Shown one piece after another: positions 26,485 through 35,459 of a stretch of DNA of 64,000 nt. Each line of letters begins with the position of its first letter. The stretch's first letter is position 1. The translations under genes were made by a program, and so were the position numbers. Location of the stretch: contig NZ_CP108370.1 of NCBI RefSeq assembly GCF_035953295.1, forward strand, positions 186,001-250,000. The letters are read 5' to 3'. The notes under the pieces are model-generated. The model was not told the DNA's origin. It was given only the letters and a program-made list of their open reading frames with translations, and ran no database searches. The stretch comes from Streptomyces sp. NBC_01335 (GTDB lineage: Bacteria; Actinomycetota; Actinomycetes; Streptomycetales; Streptomycetaceae).

Positions 26485-27011
26485 TCAGGCGACGGACAGG
26501 GCGGCGACGACGGGGGGCGAACGCCTCCATCGCGTCGGCCGGCACGGTCACGGTGGACGGCGCCCGGCGTTCCTGCGCCGTGCCGGCTGACCGGCTGCGG
26601 TGGTGACGCTGCCGATCCGCATGACGGGGTTGTCCCTCACCTGTTCGGGGGTCTCGCTCCTGGTCTCGGCGACGATCTCCGGAACGGGCCGCGGGTCCGG
26701 CAGGGCCGTGCACTCCCCCCAGCACGTGGTTGAGCCGCAACCGGGGCGAGCGCGGGCCGGGCCGGGCGTTCCGCGCCGGGGCCGGAGGGGATGCCGGTGC
26801 CCCGGTGGTCCGCCGGCAGCCGGCCGGCCCCAGGCCCAGGGTGGGGCGCCTCCCCCGACAGGCGGTCCGGGGAGGCCGCTCCACGGGTGGTCAGGACCGG
26901 GCTGTGCACGTCGTTGCCCAGGTCCTCCGCGCGGCGCACGATGTCGGGCCGCCCGCCGCCGGGTCGGTCACCGGAGGTCGTCACGACGGACTGGAAGGGC
27001 CAGAGTGTCAT
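26485..27011 (-). pseudogene. Decayed F420-type luciferase-like oxidoreductase gene
   Basis: This stretch of about 530 bases between the acylase and SDR genes has no intact gene. An ATG at 27011 overlaps the acylase stop (ATGA) and opens a frame that starts like a short-family F420-dependent LLM: MTLWPFQSVVTTSGDRP, then PDIVRRAEDLGNDV. Near the other end, the residues TVTVPADAMEAFAP match the usual C-terminus of that family. The last residues PVVAALSVA and a TGA at 26485 are in frame only if one C of a C-run is removed. The middle, where the family needs about 290 residues in total, is shortened and shifted. I infer a former operon gene broken by a deletion and frameshifts. The product length and cause cannot be fixed by eye. 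Confidence 0.6.
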
Positions 27012-29227
27012 GCCTCTCCCGGCGGGATCGGTACCAGCCGCGTGGTGGCGCCGCCGGCCGGCGGCGGGTCCAGCGGCCGGGGGGCTGCGGTGAGCCAGGC
27101 GGCGAACTGGTCGCTGTAGAACGGGCTGCGCGGGTCGCCCGACTGGCCGCCCGGAAGGTTGAGGAGCGCCTGCGCGGGCCGGCCGGGCGACGCGGCCAGC
27201 CGCACGGCCGGGCCGAAGCCGGGCCGCGCCGCGCAGACCGACTCCGGGCAGCCCGGCATCTCGTCCTGGGGCAGGTCCAGGAGCGGGGCCAGTTCCGGTG
27301 CGAGGCGCGACATGGGGTGGCGGATGCCGGTGGGGTTCAGCGCGCCCCACCGCAGCGCCTCCGGTCCGGTTTCCGGCGCCAGGTGGCGCAACAAACCGCC
27401 GCACACGTCGAGTTCGAACAGCAGGAAGCTCCGCTGGTCGCGGTGCGGCGGGGGGAAGAGCGAGGCGTCGTCCAGCATCGCGCGCAGCGGGGACTCGTGC
27501 GAGTGCCAGCAGTAGACGAAGTCCTCGTTCCGGGCCGCGCAGCGGCTCAGCAGCGCGGCGAAGAGCGACTCGCGCAGCAGTTCCCGCCAGGCGACCAGCA
27601 CGGCCAGCCCGATTGCGTCGGTCCTGGCGGTGCCGTCCCAGGCACGGACCGCCTCGCGCAGCCGCCCGCGCTGCTCGTCGGCCCGCGTCACGGGGTCGGT
27701 GAGGACGGTGAGTGCCAGGTCGCGGTAGAAGGCGTAGAACTCCGCGTCGGTGTCGCTCTGGAGCGCCAGCAGCCGGCGCTCGTCCCAGGTCCCACCTGCG
27801 TCGAGGAGTTCGCCGATGCGCGCGGCTCGCCGGGCGGAGAAGTGGTTGGCGGCAAGGCCCCGGACCTCGCGGTGTTCCCGGACGCCGTTGTTGGCGCTGA
27901 CCAGCCGCCCGGAGGCCGGGTCGGTGACGTGCGGAAGCTCGTGCGGGCGGCGGTGGGCGGTCCAGGCGTGGTCGGGCGTGACCGGTCCGGTGCCGTCCCG
28001 CACGGGGAAGCGGCCGGAGACGGTCCAGGCGATCCGACCGCCGGAGTCGGCCAGCAGGACGTTCAGCGGCGGGCCGCCGGACTGCCGGGCGGCTCGCGTA
28101 CCGGCGTCGACGTCCCCGGCGGTCATCAGCGCGCCCAGCCCGAGGTCGACGGCACCCGGGTCGCGGCCCACCCAGTGCCGGGCCAGCAGGACACCGTCGG
28201 GTCCCGGCCCCTCGACCGGTCCCCACGGGCTGTCCTGCACCTCCACGTCGACCGGGTCGCCGTGGAGCACCAGGATCCGTTCGCGCCGGGTGGCCAGGTG
28301 CGCGCGCCGCACCTCGACCAGCTCGACCACGTCCGCCGCCAGCCGGGTTGCCCCCCAGGCCAGCGAGGTGCTGACGCCGGTGACGAAGACCGGCAGCCCG
28401 GGGACCGTCACACCGTCCACGCGGCCGCCCGGCCAGCGCAGGCCGGCCCGGTGGAAGAGGGTGGGCGCGCCCAGCGGCAGATGCATGTCATTGGCGAGCA
28501 GCGCCCGCCCGTCGGTGGTGTGCGAGCCGGCCAGGGCCAGGGCGTTGGAACCCCAGGGGCGGTCGTCGGAGGCCACGACCTGGCGGTCGCCGCCCGACGG
28601 GCCCGGCGCCTCGGCGAGCAGGGCGCGCAGCGCCTGGAGCGGCGGGTCGGCCTTCCTGCCGGCGGCCGGCCGGCCGTCCAGCCCCACGAGATAGGGGTCG
28701 GACTCGCCGAGCAGGAAGTCGACGACATCGGGGGGCAGCGAGCCGGCCATCAGCGCGCGCATCCTGTGGTGTTCGCCGTCACCGCTGAGCATCTGGGCCA
28801 GCAGCAGGGCCACCAGCAGCGAGTCGCGCGGCCGCCACGGCTCCATGGCCAGGCCGAGCACCTCCAGTTCCAGCGGCGGCGGTGCCGTGGCGATCACCGC
28901 GTTGACGCCGTCGGTGTAGGCGGTGAGCACCGCCCGCTGGTCGGCGGGCAGTTCGCCCAGTGCCCGATCGGCGGCGGCGGTGAGCCCCGCCCGGCGCTGC
29001 GCGATGTCCTGGGCGACGGCCGAGGGGCCGAAGAGTTCGGCCAGCCGGCCGGCCGCGCTGCGGCGCAGGAGGTCGAGCTGGAAGAGGCGGTCGGTGGCGA
29101 CCGCGTGGCCGAGGCCCGCCCAGCCGTCGGACAGGCAGGAGGCCCGGACGGTCGGCACGCCGCCGGCCCCGTGGTCGATCGTGACGTCGGCCTGGAGTCC
29201 GCGCAGGCCGTGGACGGCTCCGGTCAC
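27008..29227 (-). CDS. Penicillin acylase-family amidase (Ntn hydrolase)
   Basis: A 739-residue penicillin G acylase/AHL acylase-type Ntn hydrolase. It is made as a single chain, cut autocatalytically before a Ser that becomes the nucleophile. The expected site is in PWGSNALALAG, Ser about 226, followed by LLANDMHL. The N-terminal arm (PTVRASCLSDGWAGLGHAVA) is typical. Most relatives are exported, but no signal peptide or membrane segment is visible here, so it appears to act in the cytoplasm. Its GTG overlaps the A-PCP-C stop. In lipopeptide-type clusters such enzymes remove an acyl cap. With a FAAL starter present, deacylation of an intermediate is a reasonable inference. Confidence 0.9.
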   Translation of the reverse strand: MTGAVHGLRGLQADVTIDHGAGGVPTVRASCLSDGWAGLGHAVATDRLFQLDLLRRSAAGRLAELFGPSAVAQDIAQRRAGLTAAADRALGELPADQRAVLTAYTDGVNAVIATAPPPLELEVLGLAMEPWRPRDSLLVALLLAQMLSGDGEHHRMRALMAGSLPPDVVDFLLGESDPYLVGLDGRPAAGRKADPPLQALRALLAEAPGPSGGDRQVVASDDRPWGSNALALAGSHTTDGRALLANDMHLPLGAPTLFHRAGLRWPGGRVDGVTVPGLPVFVTGVSTSLAWGATRLAADVVELVEVRRAHLATRRERILVLHGDPVDVEVQDSPWGPVEGPGPDGVLLARHWVGRDPGAVDLGLGALMTAGDVDAGTRAARQSGGPPLNVLLADSGGRIAWTVSGRFPVRDGTGPVTPDHAWTAHRRPHELPHVTDPASGRLVSANNGVREHREVRGLAANHFSARRAARIGELLDAGGTWDERRLLALQSDTDAEFYAFYRDLALTVLTDPVTRADEQRGRLREAVRAWDGTARTDAIGLAVLVAWRELLRESLFAALLSRCAARNEDFVYCWHSHESPLRAMLDDASLFPPPHRDQRSFLLFELDVCGGLLRHLAPETGPEALRWGALNPTGIRHPMSRLAPELAPLLDLPQDEMPGCPESVCAARPGFGPAVRLAASPGRPAQALLNLPGGQSGDPRSPFYSDQFAAWLTAAPRPLDPPPAGGATTRLVPIPPGEA

Positions 29228-32200
29228 CGCAGTGCGCCGGTGCTACGGGCGACCGGTTCGCCGGGAGACGTCAGCAGGCGGTCCAGCACCAGCCGGACCT
29301 CCTCCAGCAGGTGCCGGGCCGGTTTCTCGTCCAGTACCGACCTGCTGACCTCCAGAGCGAGCCGCACATCGTCACCCTCCTCGCGCACGACGAAGGACAC
29401 CGCGGTCGACGACGGCAGCACGCCGGCCTGCGATCCCTCCGGGGGCCGCTGCACCTCGAAGCGGGTCGGGCCGACCCGGTGGGGCGGACGCAGCGGTTCC
29501 CAGGCCACGCCGATGCGAAACGGCGGCTGCCCCGGCGGCAGCGCGTCGAAGGCCAGCTCCATCGGGGCGCGCTGGTGAGTGAAGCTCTCCAGCACCTCCG
29601 CGCGGGCGGCGGCCACCAGCGTGTCGAAGTCCTCGGCCGGGTCCACCGGCACATCCAGCGCCAGGGTGGTGCTGAACAGGCCGACCGCGTGTTCCCAGGC
29701 AGCATCCTCGCGGTTGGCGGTCAGGGTGCCGAGCCGCACCGGCGAAAGGGCGCTGCGGGCGTGCAGCGCGGCGGCGAGGGCGGCGGTCAGGCAGATGAAC
29801 GGCGTAGCGCCCCGCGCACCGGCGAAGTCCCTGAGCCGGCGCGCCAGTTCGGCGCCCAGTGCGATGTCGGCGGTGACGAAGCTGAACGGGTCGGCGCCGC
29901 TTGCGGGGAGGGGGCCCAACCGCAGTTCCGGCACCGGACGGCTCAGTTTGGCGGCCCAGTACGCCAGGTCGCCGGCGTAGCGTCCCTGCTCCAGCTGTGC
30001 CCGCTGGCCCGCGGCGTAGCGCAGGTGCACGGGTGCGGCGCCGGGGTCGGCGCCCACGCCGCCGGACAACCGCGCGCGGTAAGCCCCGGCGAGGTCGGTC
30101 AGCACGACGTGGAGTGACACTCCGTCGCAGAACAGGTGGTGCATCGCCAACAGCAGGTACGAGCGGTCCGGTGCCAGCCGCACCAGCCGGGCGCGGAGCA
30201 CCGGCCCGTGCACCGGGTCGAGAGGCTCGGCCAGCAGGCCGCGGGCCTGCCGGACCACCGCCTTCTCGGCGGACTGCGCGGCCAGGTCGCCGAGGTCGGT
30301 CACCGGGCAGGGCTGCGCCGTGGCAGGGGCGACCGTCTGGGTCGGCTCGCCGCCGTCGGTCCCGGGGACCACGCGGCCCCGGAGCGCCGGGTGCGCGGCG
30401 ACCACGTCGCCGAGCGCGGCGGTCAGCACCCGCACGTCCAGCGGTCCGTCGATGAGAACCGGCAGGAGCGCGGTGTTGAAGGGCGTGCCGGCGAGGAACT
30501 CCTCGGTGCGCCACAGCTCCTGCTGCTGTACCGAGAGCGGGCAGGGCGCGTCGGTGTCCTGCCGCGGGCCGTCCGCCTCGCGCCGCGGCAGGCCGGCGAT
30601 GGCCGCTGCCACCGCGCGGACCGTGCGGTGCTCGAAGATCACGCCGATGTCCACCGCGCGGTCGAGCCTCCTCGTCAGCCGGCCGGCCGCCTGGACAGCG
30701 AGCAGGGAGTGGCCGCCGAGCGCGAAGAAGTCGTCGTCGGGAGAGGTCGCGGGCCGGTCCATCAGCCCGTTCCAGACCTCGGCGACCTGCTCCTCCAGCG
30801 CGGATCCCCACATCTGCGGCCCGGCGGGCGGCGGGTCCTGCCGCAACGCCTCGGCGGCGATGGCCGCCCGGTCCACCTTGCCGTTCGCCAGCAGCGGCAG
30901 CCGGTCGTAGACGCGCAGCGCGGCCGGCACGAAGTGGCCGGGCAGCCGGGTGGCCAGCTCGGCCAGCAGGGCGTCGGACAGGTCCGGGCCCACCCGGTCG
31001 GACTCGACACCCGCGGCGAGCACGACCGCGCCGCGGCTGTCCGAGGCGACGGCCAGCGCGGCACGGCCCACGCCGTCCAGCGCCGCGAGGGCGGCTTCGA
31101 TCTCGCCGGGTTCGACGCGGTTGCCGCGGATCTTCACCTGGTCGTCCAGCCGCCCGCGCAGCCGCAGCGTGCCGTCGGGCAGGAGGGCGCCCACGTCGCC
31201 GGTGCGGTAGAGGCGGTCGGCTCCCGTGCCGGTGAAGCGTTCGGCGGTCTCGGCGGGTGCTCCGCGGTACCCGCGGGCCAGGCACACGCCGCCCAGGTGC
31301 ACTTCGCCCTCGTCTCCCGCTCGGACCGGGCGGCCGGTGTCGTCCAGGACGAGCACCCGGACGTTGTCGGCCGGCCGCCCGACGGTCAGTTCGGCGCCGG
31401 CCGGCTGGAAGCCGCCGGTCGCCTGGACGGTGGCCTCGGTGGGCCCGTAGACGTTGGCCATCGCGCAGTGCGGCAGCAGCCGGCGGGTGCGCAGCCACAG
31501 GTCCTCGCGCACCCGGTCGCCCCCCAGGAACAAGCTGGAGAGGGCGGGTACGGGGACGGCGGCGGACTCCAGGACGAGCAGTAGCTCCTCCCACAGCGCA
31601 GGCACGCAGTGCAGTCCGGCGCCCGGGCGGGCGGCCAGTTCGCCCAGCAGGCGCTCCGGATCGAGCCGCAGGCCCTCGTCCACCAGCCAGACCGCGTCGC
31701 CGCGGGTCAGCGGAGCGATCACCTGCTGAAGACAGGCGTCGGAGGTGAGCCGGGTGGTGGCGGGCAGCAGGGCGACACCGCCGTCGACCCGGTTGGCCCG
31801 GGCCACCCAGCGGCAGTAGTTGACCAGGCTGCGGTGCGTGACCTCGACTCCCTTCGGCACGCCCGTACTGCCGGAGGTGAACATCACGTAGGCAAGGTCG
31901 TCCGGCTGCACGGGGACGTCGGCCGGCCCGGCGGGACCCGACCACAGGTCGGGCCCGAGGACGACCGAGGGCGTGTCCTGGCCGGACCGCAGGTCCCACT
32001 CGGCGGACTCCTCCTGCCCGCACAGCGCCGCGTCGGGGCGGGCCTGCTCCAGCAGGGCCCGGGTGCGCTGCGGCGGGTCGGTGAGGCCGAGCGGCAACCA
32101 CGCGGCGCCCGCCGTGAGCGTTCCGAGTATCCCGGCCATGAGTTCGGGAGTGGCCGGACCGAAGACCGCCACCAGCGATCCGGGGCCGACGCCCACCGAG

Positions 32201-32340
32201 CGCAGTCCGGCGGCCACCCGCTCGGCAGCCAGGAGGAGTTCGCGGTAGCCGACGGTCCGGCCGGGCGCGTGCAGCGCGACGGCGTCGGGCCGGCGGCGGG
32301 CGTGTTCCGCGACCAGGTGGTGCACGCAGGCGCCGGTCAC
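29224..32340 (-). CDS. NRPS protein, adenylation-PCP-condensation (A-T-C)
   Basis: A 1038-residue NRPS protein. The A domain (about 10-495) has A3 FTSGSTGVPKGV, YGPTEA, YRTGD and NGKVD. The PCP (about 515-580) has DDFFALGGHSLLAVQ, Ser about 545. The C domain (about 600-1025) has an active HHLFCDG. Hand-aligned to GrsA, the substrate pocket reads D-A-Q-C-F-G-V-V-Q. This resembles known Gln/Glu-type codes, but with the usual Asp positions changed, so a glutamine-like or modified acidic residue is possible. Starting with A and ending with C, it passes its chain to a partner PCP. The GTG start overlaps the PCP-C gene stop. Confidence 0.93.
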   Translation of the reverse strand: MTGACVHHLVAEHARRRPDAVALHAPGRTVGYRELLLAAERVAAGLRSVGVGPGSLVAVFGPATPELMAGILGTLTAGAAWLPLGLTDPPQRTRALLEQARPDAALCGQEESAEWDLRSGQDTPSVVLGPDLWSGPAGPADVPVQPDDLAYVMFTSGSTGVPKGVEVTHRSLVNYCRWVARANRVDGGVALLPATTRLTSDACLQQVIAPLTRGDAVWLVDEGLRLDPERLLGELAARPGAGLHCVPALWEELLLVLESAAVPVPALSSLFLGGDRVREDLWLRTRRLLPHCAMANVYGPTEATVQATGGFQPAGAELTVGRPADNVRVLVLDDTGRPVRAGDEGEVHLGGVCLARGYRGAPAETAERFTGTGADRLYRTGDVGALLPDGTLRLRGRLDDQVKIRGNRVEPGEIEAALAALDGVGRAALAVASDSRGAVVLAAGVESDRVGPDLSDALLAELATRLPGHFVPAALRVYDRLPLLANGKVDRAAIAAEALRQDPPPAGPQMWGSALEEQVAEVWNGLMDRPATSPDDDFFALGGHSLLAVQAAGRLTRRLDRAVDIGVIFEHRTVRAVAAAIAGLPRREADGPRQDTDAPCPLSVQQQELWRTEEFLAGTPFNTALLPVLIDGPLDVRVLTAALGDVVAAHPALRGRVVPGTDGGEPTQTVAPATAQPCPVTDLGDLAAQSAEKAVVRQARGLLAEPLDPVHGPVLRARLVRLAPDRSYLLLAMHHLFCDGVSLHVVLTDLAGAYRARLSGGVGADPGAAPVHLRYAAGQRAQLEQGRYAGDLAYWAAKLSRPVPELRLGPLPASGADPFSFVTADIALGAELARRLRDFAGARGATPFICLTAALAAALHARSALSPVRLGTLTANREDAAWEHAVGLFSTTLALDVPVDPAEDFDTLVAAARAEVLESFTHQRAPMELAFDALPPGQPPFRIGVAWEPLRPPHRVGPTRFEVQRPPEGSQAGVLPSSTAVSFVVREEGDDVRLALEVSRSVLDEKPARHLLEEVRLVLDRLLTSPGEPVARSTGALR

Positions 32341-33986
32341 AGGGCAGCCTGCCCGGCGACGAGCGAGCCGACCGCTGTCCACGGCTCTTCGGTGACCGTC
32401 CGCAGGATGCCGTCGAAGGCGGCGACCAGCTCCTTGATCGCTTCGGGCGGGTAGCGGTCGGCCTTGTAGGTGACGTATCCGGAAAGCGCCGGCCCGTCCA
32501 CGCGCAGTTCCATCGTCAGCCCGAAGGTGGTGGGGTCGAGTTCCTGGTCGTCGCCGACGGCCAGGCCGGACGCCTGGCGCAGGGAACCCCCGGGCACCGG
32601 GGTCTCGGGCACCCATGCCTCCTGGAGCGCGAAGCCCACCTGGAGCAGGTCGGCGGGGTCGATGCCGTCGCGCTCCCGGAGCACGTCGACCACCTCCTCC
32701 AGCGGGACGTCCTGGTGGTCGAACGCCTCCAGCAGGGTCGCTCTGACCGTCCGCAGGTACGCGTCGAAGGGGGCGGCGGGGTCGACAGGGGTGCGCAGCA
32801 CCAGGGTGTTGGCGAACAGGCCGACCAGTTTCTGGGTTCCGGGCCAGCGGCGGTTGGCGACCTGGATGGCGGCCATCGTCTCCGGTGCGCCGCTGCGGGA
32901 GGCCATCGCGAGCAGGAAGACCGCCAGCAGGACCGTGAAGTCGGTGGTGTTCTCCTTCCGGGCCAGCCGGGCGACCGAGGCCAGCGCCGCGGCGGGCACG
33001 GCGACGGGCTGCGTGGCGCTGCGGTACTCGTCGTCACCGCCCAGCGCCCCGGGCAGCCGCAGGTCGGGGTAGGGCGCCGCCAGCCGGTCCAGCCAGTAGG
33101 CGCGGGAGGCGTCCGTCCCCCCGACAGCCCGGTGGGCCACCTGCCAGGCCGCGAAGTCGGTGTACGTGAAGGCGAGCGGCTCGGGCGCGGCGGTGCCCTC
33201 GACCCGGGCCCGGTAGTGCGCGGCGACGTCGGCCACCAGTTGGTTGCGCGACCAGCCGTCGAAGGCGATGTGGTGGGTGACGACCAGCACCGCGCTGCGG
33301 GTCGCGGTGAAGCGCAGCACCCTCAACCGCAGCGGGATCTCGCGGACCAGGTCGAACGGCAGCCGGGCCTCGGCCTTGGCGGCCCGCCGGATCACCTCCT
33401 CGCGCGCCGCCTCGTCCAGGTCGCCGTACTCGCGCTGCCGGACCGGCACGGTGAAGTCGGTGCGTACGGTCTGCCGGGGGCCGTCGGGGCCCTCGTCCAG
33501 GGTGGCGCGCAGGACGTCGTGCCGGCGGACGGTGCCGCGCAGCGCGGACATCAGCAGGCGTGGGTCGAGATTCCCGGTCAGGTCCACCCGCATGACCTGG
33601 TTGAAGAACGCCGCCTCCGGCAGCGCGCGTTCGACCTTCCAGAAGCGCTCCTGGAGCAGGGCGAGCGGAGCACTGTAGGAGCACAGCGGGGGGTGGTCGA
33701 GCCGGACCGGCCCTCCGGCGGGCGCGTCGTCCGCGGTGCGGGCGGCGGTCTCCCGCGTACGCTCCCGGGCGGCGGCGACCAGCACGCCCAGGCTCGCCAG
33801 GGTGGGATGGTCGAAGATGTCCCGCAGCCGGAGGTGGACGCCGAACTCCTCCGCGATGCGGCCGACCAGCCGGGTGGCGATGAGCGACTGTCCGCCCAGG
33901 CTGAAGAAGTCGAGGCCCTCGGCGCCGACCGGTTGGCCGAGCAGTTCGTCCCACAGCGTCCGCAGACGCTCGGCGGTGTCGTTCAC
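32337..33986 (-). CDS. NRPS protein, PCP-condensation (T-C)
   Basis: A 549-residue protein that begins directly with a carrier domain (LDFFSLGGQSLIATRLVG, Ser about 33) followed by a condensation domain (about 100-540) with active HHIAFDG (about 239). It lacks an A domain, so the PCP must be loaded in trans or by transfer. The GTG start overlaps the luciferase-like monooxygenase stop, and its own stop overlaps the A-PCP-C start. A T-C protein next to an A-T-C protein implies either in-trans loading or a modification, perhaps oxidation, of the PCP-bound residue before condensation. Confidence 0.92.
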   Translation of the reverse strand: MNDTAERLRTLWDELLGQPVGAEGLDFFSLGGQSLIATRLVGRIAEEFGVHLRLRDIFDHPTLASLGVLVAAARERTRETAARTADDAPAGGPVRLDHPPLCSYSAPLALLQERFWKVERALPEAAFFNQVMRVDLTGNLDPRLLMSALRGTVRRHDVLRATLDEGPDGPRQTVRTDFTVPVRQREYGDLDEAAREEVIRRAAKAEARLPFDLVREIPLRLRVLRFTATRSAVLVVTHHIAFDGWSRNQLVADVAAHYRARVEGTAAPEPLAFTYTDFAAWQVAHRAVGGTDASRAYWLDRLAAPYPDLRLPGALGGDDEYRSATQPVAVPAAALASVARLARKENTTDFTVLLAVFLLAMASRSGAPETMAAIQVANRRWPGTQKLVGLFANTLVLRTPVDPAAPFDAYLRTVRATLLEAFDHQDVPLEEVVDVLRERDGIDPADLLQVGFALQEAWVPETPVPGGSLRQASGLAVGDDQELDPTTFGLTMELRVDGPALSGYVTYKADRYPPEAIKELVAAFDGILRTVTEEPWTAVGSLVAGQAAL

Positions 33987-35212
33987 GCCCGCGCCCCGGC
34001 GCCGCCGAGGGCCAGGACGCCGGCCGCTTCCGCGGCCTGCCGCAACTCCTGAAGGTGCACCAGGTTGGCCAGCACCTCCTGCGGCGGGACACCGAAGTCC
34101 ACCAGGCAGGCGATCTCGGTCACGCCCGAAGCGGCCAGTTCGCGGACCCTGGGCAGTGCGGACTCCGGCGTCCCGAACAGCCCGTTGGTGGTGAAGTAGC
34201 GTCCGAAGGCCAGCTCTGCCAGGGCCGCCCGGTCCGCGGCGCTCACCTTGGCGGGGTCGATGGCCACGTCCTGGCTGCTGGCCAGTTTCGCGAACAGCTC
34301 CATGTGCGAGCGCAGGTAGCCGACCAGGGGGGCGTGGACCGTGCGCCGCACGGCCTCCTGATCGGGACCGACGAAGGTGTGGAGCATCGCGGTGACCGCG
34401 TGCTCGTCCGGATCGCGCCCGGCGGCGCGCAGTTCGTCGCGGTAGAGCGCGGCCTTCCCGGCGAGTTCTGCGGGGCTCTGCTCCAGCAGGGCGGTCAGGA
34501 CGTGCAGTCCCTCACGGGCGCCGGTGCGCCAGGTCTCCTCCGAGGAGGACGCGGTGATCCAGAGCGGGATTTCCGGCTGCACCGGGCGGGGCAGGGTGCC
34601 GATCTCGATGAGGCTGCCGGCGCCGTCCCGGCGCTCGACGCTGCCGCCCCGCCACAGCTCGCGCAGCTGCCGGATGCCCTGCACCGTCCGGTCCCGGCGG
34701 TCGGCGTAGGCGTCGGGGGCCAGCGCGAAGTCGTTGGGGTGCCAGCCGGAGGCGAAGGAGACCCCGGTCCGGCCGCCGGACAGGCTGTCCACGACGGCCC
34801 ACTCCTCGGCCACCCGGATCGGGTCGTGCAGCGGGAGAACGACGCTGCCGGCCCGTATCCCCACCTTCTCGGTGACCGCGCTGACGGCGCCGGCCAGGAC
34901 CGCCGGCGCCGGGTAGGGGCCACCGAAGGAGTCGAAGTGGCGCTCGGGGAGCCAGATCGCCTCGAAGCCGTTGCGGTCGGCGAAGCGGGCGCAGTCCAGC
35001 AGGAAGGTGTAGTGCTCGGCGGTCGTGTGGTCACCGCCGGCCGAGAAGAAGAACAGGCTCCACTTCAACGGCTGCCCGCCATGCCGTAAACGGGCCGGGG
35101 CGGAAATCTGTCCGGGCGGCGCGGGAGGCTGTTTGCGGGCAGCCAGCCGTTCCTGGAGCAACCGACGCTGCTGCGGGGACAGGGCACGTATACGGGCGTC
35201 GATTTCCACCAC
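33983..35212 (-). CDS. NRPS/PKS-associated luciferase-like monooxygenase
   Basis: A 409-residue flavin-type luciferase-like monooxygenase of the natural-product subgroup often fused into NRPS or PKS proteins (MupA-like). It shows LKWSLFFFSAGG, EAIWLPERHFDSFGG, GGRTGVSFASGWHPNDF and a long insertion. It starts with a helix, LSPQQRRLLQERLAARK, that resembles the one at the start of the free C protein (35.5 kb), which suggests a shared docking role. The GTG at 35212 has GGAGG 11 bases upstream. Codon 42 is the rare TTA (35087-35089). Being first in the operon, this codon could make the whole unit depend on bldA. The enzyme probably oxidises a carrier-bound intermediate. Confidence 0.88.
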   Translation of the reverse strand: MVEIDARIRALSPQQRRLLQERLAARKQPPAPPGQISAPARLRHGGQPLKWSLFFFSAGGDHTTAEHYTFLLDCARFADRNGFEAIWLPERHFDSFGGPYPAPAVLAGAVSAVTEKVGIRAGSVVLPLHDPIRVAEEWAVVDSLSGGRTGVSFASGWHPNDFALAPDAYADRRDRTVQGIRQLRELWRGGSVERRDGAGSLIEIGTLPRPVQPEIPLWITASSSEETWRTGAREGLHVLTALLEQSPAELAGKAALYRDELRAAGRDPDEHAVTAMLHTFVGPDQEAVRRTVHAPLVGYLRSHMELFAKLASSQDVAIDPAKVSAADRAALAELAFGRYFTTNGLFGTPESALPRVRELAASGVTEIACLVDFGVPPQEVLANLVHLQELRQAAEAAGVLALGGAGARA

Positions 35213-35459
35213 GGGCGAGGATGCCTCCTGAGACGGCCGGCCGGAATGCGGTCCCGCATCGGCAGGGATTGTGGTACCGGCCGCGGAAGCGGACGCACGG
35301 AACAGCGAGCCGGATGAGTGACAGCGCGGGTCAGGTGGAGCGTCGGCGATCACCTAAGGATCTACACGGGGCACTCCGCCGTCAAGAGCGCTCGACAGGG
35401 CCTCTGGACGCTCGATGTGTGCCATGGTCTTCTGTCATCCGACGCTTGGGAGGGACGAG
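35213..35459. promoter_or_regulatory. Divergent promoter region of the NRPS operons
   Basis: This 247-base region separates the minus-strand LLM operon from the plus-strand C/TE pair and must hold both promoters. Two copies of CGCTCGA (35389-35395 and 35409-35415), 20 bases apart, lie close to the plus-strand gene and could be activator half-sites, as SARP regulators bind direct repeats. The spacing is not the usual 11 or 22 bases, so this is weak. No gene is seen. Confidence 0.4.

Noticed and set aside
26637..27011. A 124-residue gene coupled to the acylase by ATGA
   Set aside because: Only its first 40 residues resemble a protein family; the rest is frame-shifted. It is better described as part of a pseudogene.
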